Source of the DNA: Ignatzschineria sp. RMDPL8A
GTDB lineage: Bacteria; Pseudomonadota; Gammaproteobacteria; Cardiobacteriales; Wohlfahrtiimonadaceae
Length of the DNA: 64,000 nucleotides
Assembly: GCF_029815055.1 (NCBI RefSeq)
Contig: NZ_JAPPWA010000002.1
Span: 1,784,964 to 1,848,963 of the forward strand
Direction of reading: 5' to 3'
The notes below the pieces were generated by a model. That model had not been told where the DNA came from and made no database searches. It worked only from the letters and a program-made list of their open reading frames with translations. Positions 36,378 through 47,600 of the stretch are shown here, piece after piece (the first letter of the stretch is position 1; each line of letters begins with the position of its first letter). The position numbers and the translations under genes are program-made.

Positions 36378-38024
36378 ATGATGGTGCCCCGTGTGAAAAA
36401 GTCGCTTTTAACTCTTGCGTTGTCGATGTTGATTCCGCTTTCGCTGTCGCCGGTATTGGCTGAATCGACGCTACCTGACGAGAATCAGCCCATCGAGACT
36501 CTGCTTAAAGATAATCTTTATCTGCATGGCATTGCGCTCAATTTTCCTGGGGATCATTATTTAGAGATTGGTGAAAACCTGGTACGCCACAATGCACTTA
36601 TCGGCAATAAATCTAGCCAAAATGATGCTGATCAGCGCGATAGTTGGGAAACGGGAAACGCGCCTAAATTTAAATCGATTCATGATTATCTGCCTGAAAA
36701 TGGCGCGCTTTTGCATTTTAATCGCTACATTGAAAAAGATGGCGCGGCCTATACAATCGAAGAGATTACGCCTTGCCGGGTTTATCCGGTGACGGGATGT
36801 TTGGAAACGCTTAACGCCCGTCAGCCGATCATTAATACTCTGATCAATAATAATGAAACGCTACTGCAACGCTTTAAAACACTCCGCGAGGAGAGCGAGC
36901 ACAACACCGTTTTAATCCCCGATACGCCGATCGCGCTTGCCTATATTCCCTTTAATAATCATCAATTGATGATCGACCTGTTTCATCTTGAACTCTCCAA
37001 TATGGCGCTCGATTTTAGTCGCTACCACAGCGCAAATCAGCAACAAAATGCACTGCATACGCTGCAATCGCTCGATCATTTTATTGAGCTTCTCACCGAA
37101 TCAAAACAATCCCCGCTCTTAGTCGATCTGATGGTGAGCGTTTCGCTTCGCCAATCCCTTGATCAGACGCTCGATGCGTTACTGTCCGAAAATGCGCTAG
37201 ACCCTATTCTTAACGATCCGGCGCTTGAAGCGATTTTTGAATTGCAAGAACGCCTCGATATTCTCGAAACGCTCACAAAAGCCGTTTCCTTTGAGCTCAC
37301 CGAACGGGCGCGCTATGAAACGGAATTTTGGTCCACCGCGCTCTTTGACCCGATTAGCGATGGCATGGATGAAAAAACCTTAGAAACGATGACGCTTGAA
37401 GAACTCTTTACCCTGCAAAAACCCAAAATTGAGGAGCTGATCGAGCTCATCGGCACGCCCAATACCTTTGATGTGGAGCTATTGCAACGTAAAAATGAAG
37501 CCACTCGCTCCCTTCGAGAGATGCGCGATATGATCGAGATGTTTGAGAAAAGTCCGCTCTATGAGACGCTTAAAACCATGCCTTTTAGCAATGCTCGCGC
37601 CTACTATTTTGATGAGGTGAATGAGTATATCGCGCTTTTAAATCACGATTCACTCCTCAATCCGAGTGAAAAGATGATTGCCCTGCAAACGCGCTTAAAT
37701 AACCCCTTTGATCAGCGTTATTACACGCAATTAATTGTGCAACATAACTATCATAAATTGCTGCGCCTTAAATATCTCATCGCGAAAAATCGTATTCAAG
37801 ACCGCGATATTGAAGCTTTTTTACAGCGAGAAAAACGCCGTGCCATCAATAGTATTACCAATCAACCGTTTGTTTGGAACCCCAAAACGCGCACAATTTC
37901 AACGGATAATCCGATCGACCTGAAATTATTACCCGCACCTTTAAATAAGAGTGAAACGGCACTAAGTAAGCTCCAAATCACTCTGCCGAAAGTGAAACGC
38001 ATGGTCAAAAATCGCCGGCGCTAA
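36378..38024 (+). CDS. Secreted helical protein of unknown function
   Basis: This 548-residue protein has a signal peptide ending near SPVLAES (residue 29-30). The rest is mostly charged and helical, with frequent Leu/Glu patterns (LDQTLDALLSENALDPIL, ELQERLDILETL). Two Cys (TPCRVYPVTGC) could form a disulfide near residue 135. The C-terminus is very basic (KVKRMVKNRRR). AGAGG precedes the first of two adjacent ATGs. I recognise no domain. It is alone, between the pucR-type gene and the convergent tusA-like gene. Confidence 0.75.
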   Translation: MMVPRVKKSLLTLALSMLIPLSLSPVLAESTLPDENQPIETLLKDNLYLHGIALNFPGDHYLEIGENLVRHNALIGNKSSQNDADQRDSWETGNAPKFKSIHDYLPENGALLHFNRYIEKDGAAYTIEEITPCRVYPVTGCLETLNARQPIINTLINNNETLLQRFKTLREESEHNTVLIPDTPIALAYIPFNNHQLMIDLFHLELSNMALDFSRYHSANQQQNALHTLQSLDHFIELLTESKQSPLLVDLMVSVSLRQSLDQTLDALLSENALDPILNDPALEAIFELQERLDILETLTKAVSFELTERARYETEFWSTALFDPISDGMDEKTLETMTLEELFTLQKPKIEELIELIGTPNTFDVELLQRKNEATRSLREMRDMIEMFEKSPLYETLKTMPFSNARAYYFDEVNEYIALLNHDSLLNPSEKMIALQTRLNNPFDQRYYTQLIVQHNYHKLLRLKYLIAKNRIQDRDIEAFLQREKRRAINSITNQPFVWNPKTRTISTDNPIDLKLLPAPLNKSETALSKLQITLPKVKRMVKNRRR

Positions 38025-38033
38025 AATAGAAAG

Positions 38034-38073
38034 GAGGCCCTTAATGGAGTCGCCAGAAAACATTAAGAGCCTC
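38034..38073 (-). terminator. Terminator after the tusA-like gene
   Basis: On the minus strand a 13-bp stem GAGGCTCTTAATG/CATTAAGGGCCTC (one G-U) is followed by CTTTCTATTTTA. It could also serve the convergent 36378-38024 gene. Confidence 0.55.
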
Positions 38074-38128
38074 AAGAGATATCTCTGACATTTGATATGG
38101 AGTGTGCAGAGATCATGGGGGAACGGGT

Positions 38129-38155
38129 TTGAACGGCCGGTTATTAGCCGTTCAA
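38129..38155. other. Perfect hairpin without T run
   Basis: TTGAACGGC/GCCGTTCAA, 9 bp with a 9-nt loop, lies 32 nt past the tusA-like stop. Together with the hairpin at 38034-38073 it makes a double 3' structure. Confidence 0.5.
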
Positions 38156-38186
38156 TCAAGATCGATAACGATCAAATAAGTTTAAG

Positions 38187-38417
38187 TTAATTGGTTTTTA
38201 CCACGGTGATGGTCCAAGCGGCATCTCCGATTTGGGCATACTCGGTGACATCATGCCCCGCTTCTGCTGCCCAGCGCGGAATCGCTTCGGTCCCTTGAGT
38301 ACAATCAAATTCAATGCGAAGCGCGTCGCCAATCTCAAGCTCCGCCATCTTCTCTTTCGCTTCAATCAGCGGGAAAGGACAGACAAGTCCAAGGGATTTA
38401 AGTTCGTAAAGTGCCAT
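38187..38417 (-). CDS. TusA/YedF-like sulfur carrier protein
   Basis: This 76-residue sulfurtransferase-carrier protein has the CPxP motif CPFP at residues 13-16 (LGLVCPFPL), where Cys13 carries the persulfide. The rest matches the TusA fold (beta-alpha-beta, AWTITVVK at the end). GGAGATCC lies ahead of the ATG. It follows a YeeE/YedE transporter gene by 58 nt. Such pairs import thiosulfate (TsuA-TsuB) or, as YedE-YedF, have been linked to selenium metabolism. The Cys/Met-rich leader upstream favours sulfur. Confidence 0.92.
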   Translation of the reverse strand: MALYELKSLGLVCPFPLIEAKEKMAELEIGDALRIEFDCTQGTEAIPRWAAEAGHDVTEYAQIGDAAWTITVVKTN

Positions 38418-38475
38418 AATGGATCTCCTAAATGGGTATAAATTATAAAATGATGAATGGGTGATGTAATTTGAT

Positions 38476-39555
38476 TTAGTTGGTAACGGATGCTGCGTTT
38501 AATGCGGGTTGCTTGTTTAAGCCTTTTTTACTTCCGGCTTTTTTGCGCGGTCTCACATAGACAAAGTAAGAGGCGATCCAGACACCGATGATGGTGAAAA
38601 CAAGTCCGCTCCAGCCCTGCCAGGTCATAATGGCAGTATTGGTTAGGCCATTTCCGATGGTGCATCCGCCAGCAAAACTTGCGCCAATACCCATTAATAT
38701 GCCGCCTGTTGCGCTTGAGATTAAGATCTCACTACTGGGGACGCGCCATTTAAATTCTCGACTGCCTTTCGCAGCGATAAATGAGCCCACAAAGATGCCA
38801 AGAACTAAAAAGACCCCCCAATCGATCACGCCTAAATCGCCCGTGACTAAAAATCGAATAATATTCGCGGAGGGCGTTGTAATGCCGAGCCCGCCATTTC
38901 GCCCGCTTGCCGTGCTTAAAGGCCACGCCACAAGTGCGATCAATCCAATCACCGCACCGGCCACAAAGGGATGCCAACGCTTTTCAAATAAAAGGTGCGC
39001 GATACCGCTCTTTTTCGGGGGAAGTGAAGGGATTTTTACTTTTGGTTTACGCAGATGTTTCACTGTGAAAAACCCAGTCACCGCCACTAGAATCGCAATC
39101 AACAGACCTTGAGAGAGCCCTACCGTTTCAGCAACAGAGTTATTGACAACGCCCACCGAAACAATCTCGCTATAGACTCCTTTTAATGCACCATATTTGG
39201 TAATCGCCGCAAAGATCATATAGAAAAAGAGTGCGATCCAACTGCCGATTAATCCTTCTGCCGCGCGATACCACGTTCCGGTGGCGCACCCGCCAGCTAA
39301 GACGATGCCGATGCCGAAAAGAAGACTTCCACCGATCGATCCTAAGAGGGAAAATGTCCCCACTTTAGGGGTTAAATGGCCCGTTTGCACGAGCGCATAA
39401 ACGCCGACGGCCTGCACTGAAATGGCGATTAAAAATGCGTAGAGCATGGTATTATTTCGCGTTAGATAGATGTCGCGAAAGCCGCCCGTCATACAAAATC
39501 GAGCCCGCTGTAAAATAAAGCCGAAAACAATTCCTATAAATAGCCCAGTGATCAC
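38476..39555 (-). CDS. YeeE/YedE (TsuA-type) sulfur compound transporter
   Basis: This 359-residue membrane protein has about nine to ten hydrophobic spans and two-fold internal similarity. The conserved cysteines of the YeeE family are present: Cys21 in RARFCMTGGFRD, Cys90 in LAGGCATGTWYRAAEG and Cys298 in FAGGCTIGNGLTN. Known YeeE proteins pass thiosulfate by transient contacts with such cysteines and hand sulfur to a TusA-like partner, encoded here by the next gene. It begins with GTG (39553-39555), preceded by AAGGAGG at 6-8 nt. A 245-nt untranslated stretch separates it from the leader peptide gene. Confidence 0.92.
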   Translation of the reverse strand: MITGLFIGIVFGFILQRARFCMTGGFRDIYLTRNNTMLYAFLIAISVQAVGVYALVQTGHLTPKVGTFSLLGSIGGSLLFGIGIVLAGGCATGTWYRAAEGLIGSWIALFFYMIFAAITKYGALKGVYSEIVSVGVVNNSVAETVGLSQGLLIAILVAVTGFFTVKHLRKPKVKIPSLPPKKSGIAHLLFEKRWHPFVAGAVIGLIALVAWPLSTASGRNGGLGITTPSANIIRFLVTGDLGVIDWGVFLVLGIFVGSFIAAKGSREFKWRVPSSEILISSATGGILMGIGASFAGGCTIGNGLTNTAIMTWQGWSGLVFTIIGVWIASYFVYVRPRKKAGSKKGLNKQPALNAASVTN

Positions 39556-39800
39556 GATGATCCTCCTTTTTTAGGCACAATCGTCCACTCACGGAAATCA
39601 TAGCCGCGCAAAAATGCCCTCGGAGTTACAAAGATGGCGCGTTAAAGTCGTGATGGCAAACTGCCTAGATCACAGACCATAAAGCAACATCCAAGCGTAA
39701 CGCCGATGCATGCGCAGATATCATCGTGAATAAAACGATCGATTAATCTGAAATATAAAATGTAATTATTTGGAAAATGGAGTCTAAATGCGGTTAGGGA
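39556..39800 (-). promoter_or_regulatory. Long 5' leader between the Cys/Met-rich peptide and the YeeE gene
   Basis: This 245-nt transcribed region has no gene. Pairing candidates are GCGTTACGC and a longer GGCGTTA...TAACGC(G)CC interaction. CTCC in AACTCCGAGG could mask the AAGGAGG ribosome site of the transporter gene. I see no classic stem with a T run, so control may be translational or Rho-dependent rather than intrinsic termination. Confidence 0.5.
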
Positions 39801-39902
39801 TTAACAACACATCATCATGGAACAGCAACACATACACATCGCCGCACGCACATTGAAAGTGGTGGTCGAAACGATGGTTTTTTGTACGTTTTGCGTAGCC
39901 AT
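39801..39902 (-). CDS. Cys/Met-rich leader peptide (33 aa), putative attenuator
   Basis: The ATG at 39900-39902 has a TAGGAG ribosome site 7 nt upstream, and the frame of 33 codons ends with TAA. The N-terminal two thirds are ordinary (MATQNVQKTIVSTTT...). The last 12 codons encode MCMCCCSMMMCC: six Cys, five Met and one Ser. Such sulfur-amino-acid runs at the end of a short frame are the mark of ribosome-stalling leader peptides. Polycysteine leaders ahead of sulfur genes are known in actinobacteria. Downstream on the same strand lie the YeeE-type transporter and TusA-like genes, so Cys or Met shortage probably raises their expression (inference). Confidence 0.75.
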   Translation of the reverse strand: MATQNVQKTIVSTTTFNVRAAMCMCCCSMMMCC

Positions 39903-42925
<3,023 letters not shown>

Positions 42926-42931
42926 TCAATA

Positions 42932-43567
42932 ATGCGTACGCTGCAATGCATACTCATTAGCTTAGGGTGGGGATTGATTTCCCCGCTCTTTGCCATTGAA
43001 GTCGAGAAAGAGGTGACCTATTACACGGTAACCCCAAATCCCGGTGAGGCGATTTTCGATAGCATCGTCCGTGACGCCCCGCTGTCGTCTCATCAATTTT
43101 TAAATGAAAAAAACGCCTCAACCTTGGGCGAATATCAACCGAAAGTGGAGTTTGAAACTCACTTTAACACCCATCTTTTTAAACGTTGTACCGTTTCCCG
43201 CGTGGACATTACGCTTCATTCCCATTTTTATCTACCGAAGCTCAACACGCATTACAACTACAGTTACAGCGTCACCAGCGATTTTAATCGCGAATATCGT
43301 AAAATTTTAGATCATGAAGAACATCATGAAGCGATCTATATCTTCTATCTCAAAGAGCTTAAAAAAGAGATCGAACGTTTAGGGCGAAAACGCCTGGCAT
43401 GCGATGATCTATCGAGCCAAATTAAAGCGCTTGAAGACAAGACATTAAAGAAAATTGACGAGGAAAATCGCCTCTTTGATTGCCGTGAGTATGGCAAAAA
43501 AATGGGCTGGACGTTTTGCGATGCGCCTAAAAAGCGTCATCTATCAAATAAATTAAAGTCAGCTTAA
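42932..43567 (+). CDS. Secreted DUF922 putative zinc protease
   Basis: This 211-residue protein has a signal peptide (to about residue 21, SPLFAIE). The DUF922 core is recognisable: YYTVTPNPGEAI, the CTVSRVDITLHSHFYLP strand, and the zinc-binding helix ILDHEEHHEAIY, where HEEHH carries the HExxH pattern. Cys pairs (FKRC, LACDD, FDCRE, TFCDA) suggest disulfides, so it is likely periplasmic. It begins 6 nt after the leuS stop, with no Shine-Dalgarno site, so translation probably depends on coupling to leuS. Confidence 0.82.
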   Translation: MRTLQCILISLGWGLISPLFAIEVEKEVTYYTVTPNPGEAIFDSIVRDAPLSSHQFLNEKNASTLGEYQPKVEFETHFNTHLFKRCTVSRVDITLHSHFYLPKLNTHYNYSYSVTSDFNREYRKILDHEEHHEAIYIFYLKELKKEIERLGRKRLACDDLSSQIKALEDKTLKKIDEENRLFDCREYGKKMGWTFCDAPKKRHLSNKLKSA

Positions 43568-43698
43568 AAAAAATTTATCGATATAAAACAATACTTAAAA
43601 ATTTAGATATCAACGATTGATATATTTTATTGATGATTCGTGATACAACTAGAGAAGTGTCATGAAACCATGCTCTTAAAATAATAACGACAACCGCC

Positions 43699-44580
43699 AT
43701 GAATGAAAAAGATTTAAAAATTTTAATAGAAATTGAAAAACATCGTAGCTTAACCACCGTTGCTGAAGTGCTCTATATGACTCAGCCGGCGCTCACCTAT
43801 CGTCTTCAACAGATCGAGAAAAAGATGAACGCGAAGCTCTTTAACCGCGGCCGCTTAGGGATTCACCCAACGGTCGAGGGAGAGATTGTCGTGGAAGATG
43901 CGCGCAAAATTATGCAGCAATTTGATCATCTCCGCAGTAAGCTCGTGCAAATTCAATCGAAAATTAAAGGCACGATCCGCTTAGGCGTCGCCTCAACCTT
44001 CGGGCAATATCTAATGCCCGCGCTGCTAAAAGCGTTTTTAAAAGAATTCCCGAAAGTTAAAACCGAAATCACCACAGGCCTTAGCCGCGATCTTACTAAA
44101 TATCTCAAAAATGGGGATATTCACGTCGCGATCTTACGAGGCGTCAATGATTGGGAAGATGAGAAAATGCTGATTTGTGAAGAGCCGCTCTATATCGCCT
44201 CACAAAATGCGATTGTGCTCTCTGAGCTTCCCCAACAACCTTCCATTGAATATAAAATGGACCGCTATCTCAAAGATATCGTCAATAATTGGTGGAAGAT
44301 GCACTTTAAAGAACCGCCTTCGATCTTAATGCAGGTCGATACGCTTGAAACAAGTAAAGCGATGGCGAATTTAGGGCTTGGATATACCGTGCTCCCGGGC
44401 GTTTGCCTTCTTGATAATGAGACGCTTATTAAAGAGCCACTCAAAGATAAAAAAGGCAATAACATCACCCGTGAAACGTGGCTCTTTTATCATGAAGAGA
44501 CGCTCAATTACCCAACGGTACGCGCCTTTGTAGAGTTTATGGATCGCTATCGCCACCATATTGAGAGCCTCCCGCTCTAA
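43699..44580 (+). CDS. LysR-family transcriptional regulator
   Basis: This 293-residue regulator has the LysR winged helix-turn-helix at the N-terminus (about 1-60: LKILIEIEKHRSLTTVAEVL, MTQPALTYRLQQIEKKMNAK). A co-inducer domain follows (about 90-293), with GTIRLGVASTFGQYLMPALL and LGLGYTVLPG. An AT-rich region precedes it. The target is unknown: leuS-DUF922 lie upstream on the same strand, and the Sel1 gene is convergent. A bidirectional terminator follows. Confidence 0.93.
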   Translation: MNEKDLKILIEIEKHRSLTTVAEVLYMTQPALTYRLQQIEKKMNAKLFNRGRLGIHPTVEGEIVVEDARKIMQQFDHLRSKLVQIQSKIKGTIRLGVASTFGQYLMPALLKAFLKEFPKVKTEITTGLSRDLTKYLKNGDIHVAILRGVNDWEDEKMLICEEPLYIASQNAIVLSELPQQPSIEYKMDRYLKDIVNNWWKMHFKEPPSILMQVDTLETSKAMANLGLGYTVLPGVCLLDNETLIKEPLKDKKGNNITRETWLFYHEETLNYPTVRAFVEFMDRYRHHIESLPL

Positions 44581-44600
44581 TATTCAATTTAAGCCAATAA

Positions 44601-44652
44601 AAAACCTCTTAATTACCGGGATTTTAAAGCACCCGATCCATTAAGAGGTTTT
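44601..44652. terminator. Bidirectional terminator
   Basis: A 12-bp stem AAAACCTCTTAA/TTAAGAGGTTTT with T runs on both strands separates the convergent LysR and Sel1-repeat genes. A smaller CGGG/CCCG stem sits in the loop. Confidence 0.88.
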
Positions 44653-44690
44653 ATTTTATCTGCGAATGATCCGCTAATTATTCAGCGCGA

Positions 44691-47600
44691 TTATTTACCA
44701 ATCTCACTAAAATCCCACTCATTGAGCGCTTCAATGGCGAACCCGTCATGGTATTTTGCCGCTAATTGAAGCAGTTCATAAGCTTTATTGAGATCGCGCG
44801 GAACGCCTAAGCCTTTATAGTAGATATTCCCGAGCTTAAATTTCGCTAGCGCATGGTGCGTACCATCATCAATCTTGGTCAGATCGAAATAGTACGCCGC
44901 TTTCGAGTAGTTAATCGTCAGCCCATTTTGACCAAAATAGTAGGCATCGCCCGCTAAGTGCGCACAGTTGCTATCACCCTGCTTCGCGCCTAGATCAAAA
45001 TAGTAGACCGCTTTTTCCATATCTTTTGCTTGACCATAATCGCCATCGCGATAGAGTCCGCCTAAATAATTATAGGCACTCGAATAACCGAGTTCGCCCG
45101 ATTTTTCGAAATACGCCACCGCTTGGTCAAAATCAAATGGGGTAAAGCGTTTTTCAAGATAGACTCGCGCTAAATGATAATAATCACGCCCTTCACCGCT
45201 CTTTTCAGCGCTTTCAATGCGGGCATTCATATAAGCTTTATATTTTAAAAAGGGCGCTGCGTTACGGAATTTTTTCGCCGCTGCTTCAATCTCAGCCTGT
45301 TTTTCCTCATCGATCCGCGAGCGGAAATAAGGATCTTTCTCATTATTTAAAAGAGCGTAATAGTAAGCCGTTTCAAAGTCGTTCGCATCACGATAATGTT
45401 CCATTAAAACATGTGCGCCATCTTCATAATAATTATACTCAAACGCCTTTTCCCACCAAGCGGCTGTCAGTGCTTTCGCTTCGGGTGAATGGTCACGATA
45501 TTCGCTAAAGTTTCTTGCAGCACGGTAAGCAAAGAGCTCTGCGGAATCGACGCCAAACCAGAGCGAATTTTCCGAGGTCATCGCGGCCTCTTTCGCCTCA
45601 AGGAGATGCAACCCCTTTTCATAATAGCTTGCTGCGAGCTCGAAGTTTTGCGGAAGCGTCTCATCGCCTTTTAAATAGAGTTCAGCTAAATAAGTGTAGA
45701 CCGCATTATCATCCTCGATACCGGTAAAAACGCCCGCCGCTTTACGCCAGTTTTTCGCCAGATCATACGCGCCATTTTTATAGGCATCCGCAAGGTGATA
45801 GCACGCATCTTTGTTCTCAGCACCGCACTCTTTAAAAAGGAGGGCTTTCGCTTTTTCAAAGTTGGCCGGAACGCCTTCAATCTTTCCGCCGTAGAGTTTC
45901 ATCAGCGATTCAAAGGCCTCTTTATCCTCTTCAAGTGCTTCAAGATAGAGCGTTTCAAGGAGCGTCTCACGCTCAGAAGCTGAGAGCGATTCATCGGTCA
46001 TATAATAATTCCCGAGCGCCACTTTCGCACTCGCATCGCCGCGCTCAACCGCCTCTTTTAAAAGTTCAACATAACGCTCTTTTGCATTGTCCTCTTTTTC
46101 AAAGAATCGATCGGCATAGTCGCCGCCATAAAGTTCGGCAAGTAGATAGCTTGCCCGTCCACTTCCCTCTTGTTGCGCACTTTCAAGAAATCCGAGAGCA
46201 TAGGTAAACTCAGGTTTTTGATACGCTTCTGAATAGCTACGAATCTCGTTAATGAGATATTCCGCATAATGAACACGCCCTTTCAAATCCCCTTCAAGCG
46301 CCGCTTTCACATCCTTTTCATAATGCTCCAGCATCTCGGTTGCATTATTATTGCCCGCTTGAGCCGCCTTTTGGAAAAGGGGGAGCGCTAACTCCCAATT
46401 AAACTCACCTAAATCGCCATTAATATAGATTTGCCCAAGGCGATAGAGTGCATCCGTATGCCCTTTTTCAATCGCTTTTTGATAATATTCGATCGCTTTT
46501 AACACATCGCTTTTTATGCCATAGCCAGAACTGTACCATATCGCCACCTGATAAATGCTCTCAAGCTCGCCGGCATCCGCCTTTTCAAGCGCTTGATCAA
46601 ATTTATTAATGTTTGAGAGGTAGTAAGGAGCTACCGGAGAATTTATCGAATAACGCGATGCCACGCTAAACCATTTACGCGCTTCCTCACGATTATATTC
46701 AACCCCATTGCCCGCATAATAGCGCTCTGCTACTTCGCCCGCCGCTTCTTCATGCCCATTTTCAGCCGCTAATAGATAGTAGCGGAAACGCTCTGCTTGT
46801 GAAAGACGCCCATCATCATGGGAGCGATAATTCGCATAGCGAAATTGAGCATCCCGATGGCCTTTATCTGCCGCCTCTTTAATCAGCTCAAGCCCTTTTT
46901 CATCGCTGGTAAAGCCTTTTTTGCCAGACAAATGCCACTCGGCAAGCTCTAATGCGGCATCAAGATCACCGGCTTTATAACGCGCTTCTACGGCATCGAC
47001 TTCTTCGAGCGCTTCATTGATGGTCACCAGATTTTTTTGCACGGAATCATAATATTTCCACTCAGGAGAGATCGATTCATACGCCGCTTTCGCTTTACGG
47101 TAATCTCTAAAACGATACTCCTCCTTAAAGTAGATCTCAGCGAGCTTCTCTTTTTCTTTGTCGCCGCCAAGCTCCGCCGCTCGTTGATACCAATGCAGCG
47201 CGCGATCAGGATTAAACTCAATCGAACGCCCAATGGTCCACTCGTTTTGGCGGTAGATTGACCCAAGCAGCGTCATCGATTCCACAACGCCTTTTTCCGC
47301 GGTTTTTTCTAAAATCGCGATCGCCTCATCAAAGGGAGCGCCTGTTTTAATCAATGCATACCCATAATAGTGCTCGGCCAAATCAGAGGTTTTTGCGAGC
47401 TCTTTTAATTTTTCAAGCGCTTTTGGCTGCTTTTTCCAATAGTAATAATTATAGAGCCACGCTAAATCCTCGGGCGTATCGCCTAATACTGAAAAAGCAA
47501 GCGTGAGATACTCAGGCTGCCCATTCCCGCGATAATGGGCATTATCAAGGAGCTTCTCGCGAATCGCTGCAATCTCTTTTGGATCACCCATCTCAACGAT

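Noticed and set aside
38588..39112. A 174-codon plus-strand frame opposite the YeeE gene
   Set aside because: It is the mirror of hydrophobic transmembrane codons on the real strand, with no ribosome site.
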